This document shows positions 9,379-18,045 of a stretch of DNA of 64,000 nucleotides, one piece after another (position 1 is the stretch's first letter; each line of letters begins with the position of its first letter). Origin of the DNA: CADEED01 sp041395625 (GTDB lineage: Bacteria; Pseudomonadota; Gammaproteobacteria; Steroidobacterales; Steroidobacteraceae). Where the stretch lies: NCBI GenBank assembly GCA_041395625.1, contig JAWLAE010000001.1:744001-808000 (forward strand), read 5' to 3'. The notes beneath the pieces were generated by a model. It was not told where the DNA came from and searched no databases. It saw only the letters and a program-made list of their open reading frames with translations. A program made the translations under genes and the position numbers.

Positions 9379-9873
9379 CTACTCGACCTTGCGCTGCAGG
9401 GGTTGTTTTCTCTGCGACTTGCGGGCGGTCGAGTCGGCCGTGAGTGGCACGCGGAAGTAGCTCGAGTAGCGCGCATCCTCGATCTCGATCGAGACGAAGA
9501 TGCGCAGGTCGGCGAGCTTGTCGGCAGCGGGCGTGATCGACAGCGAGCGACGGAACTGGGTGCCCGCGGTGGTCTTGCTGCGCGACAGCGTCAGCGTTTC
9601 TTTCGTCAGCGCGAGATCGGCACGGTCGGCGATCTCGACCTTGAGATTGCTGCCGGCGACGCGCGGCGTGAGCACGAGCTGCACGGCCACGGGCTGGTTC
9701 GGCAGTACCTCACCCTCGATCCGATAAAGGACGTCGACCGGCGCGCCGATCTTGCCGTCGACGAGCGCGGGTCGCAGACCGTCGGCGGGCGCGGCTCGCA
9801 GCGCGTCAGCAGGCGGCTCCGCGGTGGCGCAGGCGCTGGCGATCAAGACGAGAATACTCATCGCGGCGCGCAT
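9379..9873 (-). CDS. Small lipoprotein with GAPVDV motif (copy B partner)
   Basis: This 164-residue protein begins with a short type II signal peptide ending in ASAC, then a linker and a beta-rich domain starting GKIGAPVDVLYRI. The ATG at 9873 has AGGAG about eight bases upstream on the minus strand, and is preferred over longer starts that would overlap the previous gene. It is the downstream gene of the large HExxH lipoprotein (gap 41 bases), exactly as the gene at 2299-2901 follows its own HExxH lipoprotein. The two small lipoproteins share the GxxGAPxDV opening, the spacing of beta segments and an R-x-S-xx-xxP stretch. Function unknown. Confidence 0.65.
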   Translation of the reverse strand: MRAAMSILVLIASACATAEPPADALRAAPADGLRPALVDGKIGAPVDVLYRIEGEVLPNQPVAVQLVLTPRVAGSNLKVEIADRADLALTKETLTLSRSKTTAGTQFRRSLSITPAADKLADLRIFVSIEIEDARYSSYFRVPLTADSTARKSQRKQPLQRKVE

Positions 9874-9914
9874 CGTCTGGCTCCTGGGCTGTGAAAGGTA
9901 CGGCATGCGGATAC

Positions 9915-12836
9915 TCAAAACGGCGTGACCGCGATACTGATATCGAAAGTGCCGGTGCCGCCGCCGGCGCATTCGGCGTTGCCGCAGTCGTAGGTTTCGA
10001 GGATATACGTGCCAGGGCTGAGATCCACGGCAAAGTCCTCGTTGCCATCGACGATGCCCACGGCGATACGCCGGCCATGCGACCAGACCACGACATCGGG
10101 ATCACGTGTGCCCGGTGTGTTCGCGGTGATGCGCACGCGCTGCGTGCTGGCCGACTGCAGTCGCAGAAAGCGCCGGTTTGAGAGCTTGTTGTAGGTACCG
10201 AAGCGATCGATGCTCTTGACGCTGACAGCGCCGGTTCCGACGCCGATCGGCGTGTAGACCGGCAGCACGTCGGTCGACTGCGCGGCATTCGTCTCGGTCG
10301 ATGCGAACGGCTCGATCGTCGGCGCGACGATCGCCTCACCGCCGATGATCGCGTCGATCTGGGCGGCAGCCGCGGGGTTGGCGGCCTTCAGGGCCGCAGC
10401 GAACTGGAAGATCGTCGTGAATGATTCGGTCGTCCGCTGCGGGCCTGTCAGGATCGCCCAGAGTGGCGCGAGTCCGAGCGACAGGCTGTCGCTGCCGTCA
10501 TTGCTGCTGTCGTACAGATCCCAGAGGATCTCGTGCACCGAGCTCTCGTTGAACCAGCCTTCGTTCACCAGGCCGTCGGTCTCGACGTTGAAGTACGTTT
10601 CGTTCGACTGGCCGGGGCCGATCGCATCGCGGATCTGCGGGTCGTCCAGCACGATCGCCGCGAAGGCATAGCCGAAACCCTCGCCGAAGGCGACCCGCGG
10701 ATCGAGCGTGTCGCCGAAGCCGTGCTGCCCGCCGATGCTGTCGGAGCGCCCGAAGGTATCTTCGATGTAGTGGCCGAATTCGTGCGCGATGGTGTGTGGA
10801 TCGTATTCGTCGATGTCGAAGTCGGCTTCGCCCGAGAGTGAAATGAAGCGTGTGTCCGCACCGTTCTCGTCATCGTAGAAAGTCTCGCCGGCGCGATTGC
10901 TGGGCGACCAGTCGATGGTGAGGCGCGGCAAGTCCGCGGTGGGTGCCACGGTCAGGATCTTGTCTATCGAACGATAAATCGTGTCGAGAATGGCGAACGG
11001 TGCCGCCTGACGCGCGCCGTTGGGCCGGCGCGTGACCGGATCCCAGCCGGCGGGAATGTTGAAGTCCTGCGTCGCGCCGCCGCCACTCAAGAAAGAGGCG
11101 CTCGCCACGCCGTACAGGAACGCGAAGCTGCCGTGCCCGTCGCGCACCTGGATGTTCCAGTGCGGCAACGGATCCGGCGCGCTGCGCACGAGCTCCGCGC
11201 GAACCTCGAGTCGTAGCGTCTTGTTGCCGGGCACCTCGGCCGTATAAGCGCCACTGCCATCGGTCGGGAGTTGCGCATAGACGGCGTCAGTAAACACATC
11301 GATGAGCACCACCGTGACGCCGCGAGCGGGCTCGCGGCGGATGGCATTGTAATCGAGGCCATTGCCGAGCGTGGCGGAGAACGGGATGCGCTCATAGGTG
11401 ATATTGCCCCGTAGGGTGACGACGCCGCCCGGAGGAGGCGACACGACGACGTCCATGAAGTCCGGCGCGCTGGGAACGCCCAGGTTGTCAGTGACGACGA
11501 GCTGGAAACGCAGCACTGTACTGGTCGTCACGCGGGGTGCGTGGAAGGTGGCAAACGATGTGTTCGAACCGGCTAACGAGACAACCGGACCTGCCACTTG
11601 GCTCCACTGGTAACCAGCAACCGAGCCGCCAGGGTCGCTGCCATTGCCAATCAGGTTGACCATGTCACCCCAGCTTGCGTTCCGATCCAGTCCGGCGTCG
11701 GCAATGGGCGGCTGGTTAGGCCCTGTGACGGTGATCGTAGCCGACGCCGCACTGGAGCCCGCGGTATTGGTACAGGTCAGCGTGTAAGTCGACGTCGCAT
11801 TGACGGGCCCGGCATCCACGGAGCCGGAGGTGGACCGAGGACCGGTCCAGGCGCCGGAGGCCACGCAGGAATCCGCCAGCGTCGAGAACCATTGCAGCAT
11901 GCCAGACGTGCCAGCCGTTAGACTGGCGGGAGTCGCGAACAGCTGCACGGTGGGTGGCGGCCGAACCTGGGGCACGATGTCGAGCGTTCTGACTACCGGG
12001 CCCGCTGCGTCGGTGCAAGTCAGCGTGTAAGACGTGTTCGCCGTCAGTGGCGGCGTCGTGAATTCGCCGTTCGCGGGTCGTGGACCACTCCAGGCGCCCG
12101 AGGCGACACAGTCGGTGACGAAGGAGCCGCTCCAACGGAACGTCACCGCATCCTGAAAATACACTGACGACGGCACGCCGAAGAAAAAGATCGAGCCGGC
12201 TGGCGTCGCTTCCACGCGTGCCGTTGCGCGAGACGTACCTGCAGGGCCCGTACATTCGAGGATGAATTCCGTCGGCGAGCTCATCGGCTGTGTCGTGAAA
12301 CTGCCGCTGGTGGGTTGTGCGCCCAACCAACCGTTCAGCGGCAACAGCGTGGCATTGGCCGTTCCGGTGCAGCTCGTGGCGTCGGTCGTCGTCCAGTTGA
12401 GTGTGCTGATGCCACCTAACAACACGCGCGGCGGGGTCGCAGTCAGCGTGATGACGGGCACCGGCGAGAAACTAACAGTCGTGCTGGCACTCCCGGAGCC
12501 GCCGCTGCCGGTGCAGCTGATCGAGTAGCTGGCGTTGGCCGCCAGCGGACCGAGCGTGGCCGAACCATTGGCATCACGCGAGCCGCTCCAGTCGCCGGAT
12601 GCGGTGCAGGAAGTCGCGTTGGTCGAAGTCCAGGTAAGGGTCGTCGTGCCGTTGCGGCCGACTGTCGCCGGTTGCGCAACCAGACTGACGACAGGCGCGG
12701 GTATCGGCGGTGCGGGCGGTGAACCGCCGCCGCTGCTACCACCACCGCCGCAGGCCGACAGCGCGAGCGCCGCCGCCGTCAACACGGCAATCCCGCCGAC
12801 GCGCCTCAAACAGCAACTCGCTGCAATCGCGGACAC
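9915..12836 (-). CDS. Secreted HExxH lipoprotein with four Ig-like repeats and a PKD/REJ-type domain (copy B)
   Basis: This is a 973-residue lipoprotein (lipobox LSAC, Cys29, then Gly/Ser linker). Four tandem Ig-like repeats of about 85 residues (about 45-380) each carry a W...C...C pattern such as SCVASGAWTGPR and YTLTCT. A PKD/REJ-type segment (about 385-475) follows, beginning PPIADAGLDRN. The C-terminal half matches the protein at 531-2276: ITYERIPFS.., FAILDTIYRS, HEFGH at 685-689 and FGEGFG with E719 (+30 from H689). The annotated start is a GTG whose own GGGAGG lies directly against it, which is too close, so initiation may be a few codons later. It is probably surface-anchored and substrate-binding through the Ig repeats. 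Protease activity is inferred from the motif. Confidence 0.75.
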   Translation of the reverse strand: MSAIAASCCLRRVGGIAVLTAAALALSACGGGGSSGGGSPPAPPIPAPVVSLVAQPATVGRNGTTTLTWTSTNATSCTASGDWSGSRDANGSATLGPLAANASYSISCTGSGGSGSASTTVSFSPVPVITLTATPPRVLLGGISTLNWTTTDATSCTGTANATLLPLNGWLGAQPTSGSFTTQPMSSPTEFILECTGPAGTSRATARVEATPAGSIFFFGVPSSVYFQDAVTFRWSGSFVTDCVASGAWSGPRPANGEFTTPPLTANTSYTLTCTDAAGPVVRTLDIVPQVRPPPTVQLFATPASLTAGTSGMLQWFSTLADSCVASGAWTGPRSTSGSVDAGPVNATSTYTLTCTNTAGSSAASATITVTGPNQPPIADAGLDRNASWGDMVNLIGNGSDPGGSVAGYQWSQVAGPVVSLAGSNTSFATFHAPRVTTSTVLRFQLVVTDNLGVPSAPDFMDVVVSPPPGGVVTLRGNITYERIPFSATLGNGLDYNAIRREPARGVTVVLIDVFTDAVYAQLPTDGSGAYTAEVPGNKTLRLEVRAELVRSAPDPLPHWNIQVRDGHGSFAFLYGVASASFLSGGGATQDFNIPAGWDPVTRRPNGARQAAPFAILDTIYRSIDKILTVAPTADLPRLTIDWSPSNRAGETFYDDENGADTRFISLSGEADFDIDEYDPHTIAHEFGHYIEDTFGRSDSIGGQHGFGDTLDPRVAFGEGFGYAFAAIVLDDPQIRDAIGPGQSNETYFNVETDGLVNEGWFNESSVHEILWDLYDSSNDGSDSLSLGLAPLWAILTGPQRTTESFTTIFQFAAALKAANPAAAAQIDAIIGGEAIVAPTIEPFASTETNAAQSTDVLPVYTPIGVGTGAVSVKSIDRFGTYNKLSNRRFLRLQSASTQRVRITANTPGTRDPDVVVWSHGRRIAVGIVDGNEDFAVDLSPGTYILETYDCGNAECAGGGTGTFDISIAVTPF

Positions 12837-12917
12837 CTCCCGTGACCCACATTGGATTTAGCGCCTACGGTTGGCCGGACGTCAATCCCACGACCACCGC
12901 CGTCGATTGCGGCACGA

Positions 12918-13775
12918 TCAGGCGGCCGCCTTCCAGCTGCCGCGAGCTGCGATGCGTTGTGCGAACGACGCACAGTCGGCAGGCTCGCGGCCGAGCGCAC
13001 GTTGCACACCGTCGGCGAGATGCGCATTGCGGCCGTCGAGGATCGTGGAAAAGAGATAGGGCAGGAGCCAGGCGATGTCTGCCGGAACCCGGGCATCGGC
13101 GAGTTCCCGCCGGAAGGCTTCGTCGGAAATTCGAACGAAGCGCACCTCGCGACCGGCGGCGCGGGAAATCTCGCGCGCGAGTTCCGTGAAGGTGAGCAGC
13201 CGCGGGCCGGTGACTTCGTACAGCTCGTAGGCGTGACCGGGCTCCGTGAGCGCCGCCACCGCCACGTCGGCGATGTCGTTCGCATCAATGAACGGCTCCG
13301 GCAGGTCGGCCGCCGGCAGGGCGAGCACGCCGGTCTGCACCATGTCGATGAACTCGCCTTCGGAGAAATTCTGCATGAACCAGCTCGCGCGCACGATGGT
13401 CCACTCGAGCGCGGATTCCTGCACGATGCGTTCTGCTGCTTGTGCTTCGGCCTCGCCACGACCTGAGAGCAGTACCACGCGCTGCACGCGTCGTGTCACG
13501 CACTGCTCGATGAAGCTGCGCAGGACTTCTGTGGCACCAGGCACGGCGATATCAGGCGCGTACGCGATGTAGACCGCCGACACGCCTGCGAGCGCGGCTG
13601 GCCACGTGTCCGGCCGATGCCAGTCGAATGAGGGCTCGGACGAGCGTGCGGCGATCCGCGTGCTGACGCCGCGCGCCTGCAACCGCTCAGCGATGCGTCG
13701 CCCGGTCTTGCCGGTGCCGCCCGTGATCAGGGTGATGCCGTCGGCATCTTTGTGATGGATTGTCGATGGGTTCAT
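12918..13775 (-). CDS. NmrA/NAD(P)-binding family oxidoreductase
   Basis: This 285-residue Rossmann protein carries GGTGKTG near the N-terminus (about residues 18-24), typical of NmrA-like and QorB-like atypical SDRs that bind NAD(P)H. The ATG at 13775 is preceded by GAAGGAGA with good spacing. The FMQNFSEGEF and VTGPRLLTFTELA segments are common in this group. Substrate cannot be predicted; relatives include quinone reductases and redox-sensing regulators. It diverges from an AraC-family regulator with a 99-base shared promoter region, so it is the likely target of that regulator. Confidence 0.8.
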   Translation of the reverse strand: MNPSTIHHKDADGITLITGGTGKTGRRIAERLQARGVSTRIAARSSEPSFDWHRPDTWPAALAGVSAVYIAYAPDIAVPGATEVLRSFIEQCVTRRVQRVVLLSGRGEAEAQAAERIVQESALEWTIVRASWFMQNFSEGEFIDMVQTGVLALPAADLPEPFIDANDIADVAVAALTEPGHAYELYEVTGPRLLTFTELAREISRAAGREVRFVRISDEAFRRELADARVPADIAWLLPYLFSTILDGRNAHLADGVQRALGREPADCASFAQRIAARGSWKAAA

Positions 13776-13874
13776 GGTTGTCTCCTTCCGCAATGAACTC
13801 ACGGTAAGCGTGGGGCGGGCTCTGCACCATGCGCGCTGCGATCAGATCCATACGAGTTCGTCTACAATCGAGCG

Positions 13875-14816
13875 GTGGATAGTCTCGGCGGTCTGTTGGG
13901 CGCACCGCGTGCGCGCGGCGCTTTTGCACTGCGTAATGTGATGAGTTCGCCATGGTCGTTGCGGATCGTGGCGGAATCGCCGCTGACCCTGATCGCGGGC
14001 ATCGCGGGCACGCTGTGGGTGATTCCCGATCAGGGGCAGCCGTTCGCCATCGGCCCGGGCGACATCGCCGTGACGCGGGCACTGGCGCACTACACAGTGG
14101 CCGATGGCCCGACGACGGAACCGACAGTTATCGTCAAGCCCGGCCAGAACTGCTGCGATCCCGCTGGCAACTCCGTGCGCGAACAGATGACTCATGGAGT
14201 GCGTACCTGGGGCAACGATCCGGCTGGCGACACGGTGTTCATCGTCGGGGCCTATGAACATCTGAGCGATATCAGCGACCGGTTGCTGCGTGCGCTGCCG
14301 CCGGTATTGTCGATGTCGCACACGAAATGGGACTCGCCGCTCATCGCGCTGCTGTGCGAGGAGGTGGTCAAGGACGAGCCGGGCCAGGCAGCGGTGCTGG
14401 ATCGTTTGCTCGACCTGCTGGTGACGGCGGTACTGAAGGCGTGGTTCGCGCGGCACGAGGCCGATCAACCGGCGTGGTGGCGATTCCAGGGCGATCGCAT
14501 CGTCGAGCGCGCACTACGCCTGATGCACGATCGCCCCGCGCACGCCTGGACGCTCGACGCACTGGCGTCGCAGTCCGGCGCGTCGCGCGCATCGCTTGCG
14601 CGCCGATTCCACGAGTGCATCGGCGAGCCGCCGATGACTTTTCTCAAGAACTGGCGCATGGCGCTCGCAGCGGATCTGCTGTGCCAGGCAGACGCAACCG
14701 TCACGTCCGTGGCCGAGCAGGTCGGCTATGCCACGCCCTATGCCTTCAGTGCTGCCTTCAAGCGCGCTCGCGGAGTGAGTCCACGGGAACATCGCGCCGG
14801 CGTCCAGCGCGCCTAG
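13875..14816 (+). CDS. AraC-family transcriptional regulator with N-terminal cupin domain
   Basis: This 313-residue protein has a cupin_6-type ligand domain in the first 190 residues and a C-terminal AraC double helix-turn-helix from about 210. The first helix-turn-helix holds WTLDALASQSGASRASLARRF, and the second includes VAEQVGYATPYAFSAAFKR followed by GVSPREHR. The start is a GTG. Regulators of this kind commonly sit divergent to an NAD(P)-dependent reductase or hydrolase gene and activate it in response to an organic or oxidant signal. That arrangement is seen here with the gene at 12918-13775. Confidence 0.88.
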   Translation: MDSLGGLLGAPRARGAFALRNVMSSPWSLRIVAESPLTLIAGIAGTLWVIPDQGQPFAIGPGDIAVTRALAHYTVADGPTTEPTVIVKPGQNCCDPAGNSVREQMTHGVRTWGNDPAGDTVFIVGAYEHLSDISDRLLRALPPVLSMSHTKWDSPLIALLCEEVVKDEPGQAAVLDRLLDLLVTAVLKAWFARHEADQPAWWRFQGDRIVERALRLMHDRPAHAWTLDALASQSGASRASLARRFHECIGEPPMTFLKNWRMALAADLLCQADATVTSVAEQVGYATPYAFSAAFKRARGVSPREHRAGVQRA

Positions 14817-14906
14817 CTCCTCACAGTGGTCAGTAGGTATTTCTCCTGACTAACGTCCGAAGGTTGGATCGACACAATCGATCGCAACGACACGGGAGGT
14901 GCGGCG

Positions 14907-16085
14907 ATGTACATCAATTTTTGGTATCCAATGATTCGCAGCGAGGATCTGGGTCCCGACAAACCCGAGCGAACCAAGGTTCTAGGCCTCAATTTCGTGA
15001 TCTATCGCGACAGCAAAGGTCGAGCGCACGTGCTGAGCGACACCTGTGTCCATCGCGGTGGTTCGCTGGGCGGCGCGTGGGAGCTGGGCAAGACCTCGCG
15101 CATAGTCGACGATTGCATCGTCTGTCCGTACCACGGTTGGGAGTACGACGGCGATGGTGACTGCAAGAATATCCCGTCGATCGGCTACGGCAAGAAGGTA
15201 CCGGGCCGCGCCAAGGTCGACGCGTATCCCACCACCGAGAAATACGGCATCGTCTTCGCGTTCCTCGGCGATCTGCCTGAAGAAGAACGTCCGCCGCTCG
15301 TGGATGTCGTCGAGTATAACGACCCGGCCTGGCGCGCCAATTCGGTGCTGGTGCTCGAAGTCGATTACTACTACGAGCGCTCGATCGAGAATGGGCTGGA
15401 TCCGGCACACAACGAATTCGTGCATCCCACGCATGGTTTCAAGGGCATCAACCGCGAGACTTATCACGTCCGCGACTACGAGGTCTCGAACTATCCGCAG
15501 GGTTGGGGCATGTGGTTCCTGCATCGCTTCGATGCGCCCGGACTCAAGGACAAGACCTGGGATGAGGCCAAGACCAAAGCTGGCGAGTTGTATGCAGGTA
15601 GCGGTACGCATGGTCCGGCCACCATGATCACCGAGATCAATGTTGGGCCGGGCATGAAGTTCCGTCAGTACTTCATCGAGCAGCCGGTCGATCAATCGAA
15701 GACACGCATATTCTTCGTCAACATGCGCAATTTCATGCTCGATCCACAGCATGATGGACCGATACACGCCCGCAACAAGGTCATCGCGCAGCAGGACATC
15801 GAGATCCTGGTCGATCTCTATCCGCCACGCACACCGATCAGCAATACCAAGGAAGTGCTGATGCCGGCCGACAAGGCGGTGGTGGCGTATCGCGAATGGC
15901 TCAAGCAGTTCGATGACCGTGGCTGGCGGATCGACTGGGACGAGTTCATGCGTCGCAACGGCAAGGACACGGCATTCGCCATTCCCTCGCCGCGTCGTCG
16001 TAAGTCTGGCAATTGGGTGCTGGAGGCGGTGCCGCTGTTGGGCAATCGGGCAGAGCGCAAGGATGCCCGGCAGTCAGCCAGCTGA
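14907..16085 (+). CDS. Rieske 2Fe-2S aromatic oxygenase, alpha subunit type
   Basis: This 392-residue protein has Rieske ligands C47-x-H49 and C73-x2-H76 in CVHRGG and CPYHGW. The mononuclear iron site lies in GLDPAHNEFVH, with His168 and His173. The ATG has GGGAGG upstream. Length and single-subunit look fit the vanillate O-demethylase/phthalate-dioxygenase-like group, which demethylates or hydroxylates aromatics or similar ring compounds with electrons from a separate reductase. No ferredoxin or reductase gene lies next to it. A flavin monooxygenase gene follows after nine bases, suggesting successive oxidations of one substrate. The substrate is not identifiable. Confidence 0.88.
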   Translation: MYINFWYPMIRSEDLGPDKPERTKVLGLNFVIYRDSKGRAHVLSDTCVHRGGSLGGAWELGKTSRIVDDCIVCPYHGWEYDGDGDCKNIPSIGYGKKVPGRAKVDAYPTTEKYGIVFAFLGDLPEEERPPLVDVVEYNDPAWRANSVLVLEVDYYYERSIENGLDPAHNEFVHPTHGFKGINRETYHVRDYEVSNYPQGWGMWFLHRFDAPGLKDKTWDEAKTKAGELYAGSGTHGPATMITEINVGPGMKFRQYFIEQPVDQSKTRIFFVNMRNFMLDPQHDGPIHARNKVIAQQDIEILVDLYPPRTPISNTKEVLMPADKAVVAYREWLKQFDDRGWRIDWDEFMRRNGKDTAFAIPSPRRRKSGNWVLEAVPLLGNRAERKDARQSAS

Positions 16086-16094
16086 CTGAGCGTC

Positions 16095-17264
16095 GTGGGA
16101 AGGTCAACGGACGTACTGATCGTGGGCGCCGGGATCGGCGGCTTGGCCGCCGGACTCGCGTTACAGCGCGCTGGCCTGACGGTGCGCATTTACGAGCAGT
16201 CGCCCGAGCTTGGTGAAGTCGGCGCAGGACTGTCCATCAGCCCGAATGGCGCGCTCGGCCTGCGGTCGTTGGGTGTGATGGATGCATTCGGGGCCAAGGC
16301 CTATGCACCGGACTATCAGTGTGTGCGGCATTTCCAGTCTGGCCGGGTGCTGGCGGATGTACCACGCGGCGATCGTTTGACCACGGCATACGGCGAGCGG
16401 TATTACGTCGTTCATCGAGCCGACCTGCATGGGCTTTTGGCCGATGCGGTCAGGGCTAACGACCCAGCGGCCATTGTGCTCGACCATCGCGCCCTCGACA
16501 TCCAGCAGGACGCCGACCACGTGTCCGTACGTTTCGAGAACGGCCAGTCAGTCGAGGGCAAAGTGCTGATCGGTGCCGACGGCGTGCGCTCGCGGATTCG
16601 CAACGCCATGTTCGGGGCTGAGGAAGTGCGCTTTACGGGCTTCATTGCCTGGCGCGGGCTGGTGCCGATGGAGCGGGTGCCGCGCGAGGCGCTCGATCCG
16701 CCCTCACAAGTATGGATCGGGCCCGGCCACATGATCAATCGTTACCCGGTGTCGAATGGGAAACTGTTGAACTTCGTGGCATTTGCCGAACGCAGCGGCT
16801 GGGAAGAGGAGGGCTGGAACATTCCAGCAAAGGTAGCGGAGCTGCGCGCCGAATTCGACGACTGGCATCCGCACGTCACGGCGATTATCGATGGCGTCCC
16901 CGAACAGAATCTTTTTAAGTGGGCGCTGTGCGCGCGCAGCGCGCTGATGCGGTGGGTGCAGGGACGAGCGGCGCTACTGGGCGATGCCGCGCATCCGCTG
17001 CTGCCCTACCTGGGGCAGGGGGCCGTGATGGCGATCGAGGATGCAGTGTTGTTAGGACGTGCCTTCAAGCTCGCCGAGGACGTGCCGCACGCGTTGGCGC
17101 GTTACGAAGCCGCGCGCGTCGGTCGCGCGCGGCTGGTGGTGGAGCAATCGACCATGATGGTGCCGCGGTTTCATTCCGAGGACCCCGATTCGTTCCACCA
17201 CGACGTGCCGGTGGACGAATCGCTCGGCCTGTTCAGCTACGATCCGGCCACCGTCCCCGTATAA
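16095..17264 (+). CDS. FAD-dependent aromatic monooxygenase (salicylate/3-hydroxybenzoate hydroxylase type)
   Basis: This 389-residue group A flavoprotein monooxygenase has GAGIGG near the N-terminus (FAD/ADP binding), GADGVRSRIR in the middle (DG motif for FAD and NAD(P)H) and LLGDAAHPLLPYLGQGA towards the C-terminus (GD motif for FAD ribityl). Its order and spacing resemble salicylate 1-monooxygenase and 3-hydroxybenzoate 6-hydroxylase, which hydroxylate phenolic acids using NAD(P)H and oxygen. It starts with GTG nine bases after the Rieske gene stop and is almost certainly co-transcribed with it. It ends facing the slipin gene 18 bases away. Confidence 0.87.
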   Translation: MGRSTDVLIVGAGIGGLAAGLALQRAGLTVRIYEQSPELGEVGAGLSISPNGALGLRSLGVMDAFGAKAYAPDYQCVRHFQSGRVLADVPRGDRLTTAYGERYYVVHRADLHGLLADAVRANDPAAIVLDHRALDIQQDADHVSVRFENGQSVEGKVLIGADGVRSRIRNAMFGAEEVRFTGFIAWRGLVPMERVPREALDPPSQVWIGPGHMINRYPVSNGKLLNFVAFAERSGWEEEGWNIPAKVAELRAEFDDWHPHVTAIIDGVPEQNLFKWALCARSALMRWVQGRAALLGDAAHPLLPYLGQGAVMAIEDAVLLGRAFKLAEDVPHALARYEAARVGRARLVVEQSTMMVPRFHSEDPDSFHHDVPVDESLGLFSYDPATVPV

Positions 17265-17282
17265 CGCCGCGGCACGGCGCCA

Positions 17283-18032
17283 CTATGGTTTGGGGTTGTC
17301 CAGGAACGGCCTGATCAGATCGATGGGCAATGGGAAGATGATCGTCGAGGTCTTCTCGTTGGAAATGTCGGCGAGCGTCTGCAGGTAACGCAGTTGCAAG
17401 GCGCGCGGTTCCGCCGCCAGTGCGGTCGCTGCCTGCACCAATTGCTGGGCCGCCTGCGCTTCGCCTTCTGCATGGATGATCTTGGCGCGGCGCGTGCGCT
17501 CGGCTTCAGCCTGTTTGGCCATCGCGCGGATCATGGTCTCGTCGAGATCCACGTGCTTGATCTCGACATTCGATACCTTGATGCCCCATTCCTCGGTGTT
17601 CTGATCGAGGATCTTCTGCACGTCCGCGTTCAGTTTCTCGCGCTGCGACAGCATCTCGTCCATCTCATGCTGGCCCAGCACGGAGCGCAGTGTCGTCTGC
17701 GCGAGCTGGCTGGTTGCCTCGTACGGGTTGGCCACGTTGATGACGGCCTTTTGCGGATCCGTGACCCTGAAGTACACGACCGCGTTAACCTTGACCGATA
17801 CGTTGTCGCGGGAGATCACGTCCTGCTTCGGCACGTCGAGCACGATGGTGCGCAGATCTATCTTGCGCATCTGCTGGATGATGGGGATCACGATGATCAG
17901 GCCAGGGCCCTTGATCCCGGTGAAACGCCCGAGCGTGAACATGACGCCGCGCTCGTATTCGTTCAGGACCTTGATGGCACTGACGAGCAGCGCGACGATG
18001 AATGCGCCGATGGCAATCAGAAATGTTTCCAT
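17283..18032 (-). CDS. Slipin (stomatin/SPFH family membrane protein)
   Basis: This 249-residue protein has one N-terminal transmembrane segment followed by an SPFH/band 7 domain (NEYERGVMFTLGRF.., VDVP-type RTIVLDVPKQDV, VVYFRV) and an Ala/Glu-rich coiled coil near 180-215. It ends with a conserved FPLPIDLI segment. Such slipins form ring oligomers on the inner membrane and pair with NfeD-type proteases that cleave the slipin C-terminus. Here the gene starts 13 bases after the long NfeD gene, the arrangement known from Pyrococcus PH1510/PH1511 and many bacteria. AGGAAG precedes the ATG. Confidence 0.9.
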   Translation of the reverse strand: METFLIAIGAFIVALLVSAIKVLNEYERGVMFTLGRFTGIKGPGLIIVIPIIQQMRKIDLRTIVLDVPKQDVISRDNVSVKVNAVVYFRVTDPQKAVINVANPYEATSQLAQTTLRSVLGQHEMDEMLSQREKLNADVQKILDQNTEEWGIKVSNVEIKHVDLDETMIRAMAKQAEAERTRRAKIIHAEGEAQAAQQLVQAATALAAEPRALQLRYLQTLADISNEKTSTIIFPLPIDLIRPFLDNPKP

Positions 18033-18045
18033 GAATGCTTCTTCC

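Noticed and set aside
9379..12836. Site-specific inversion between the two lipoprotein modules
   Set aside because: They are inverted relative to each other but too diverged at DNA level to recombine, and no recombinase is present.
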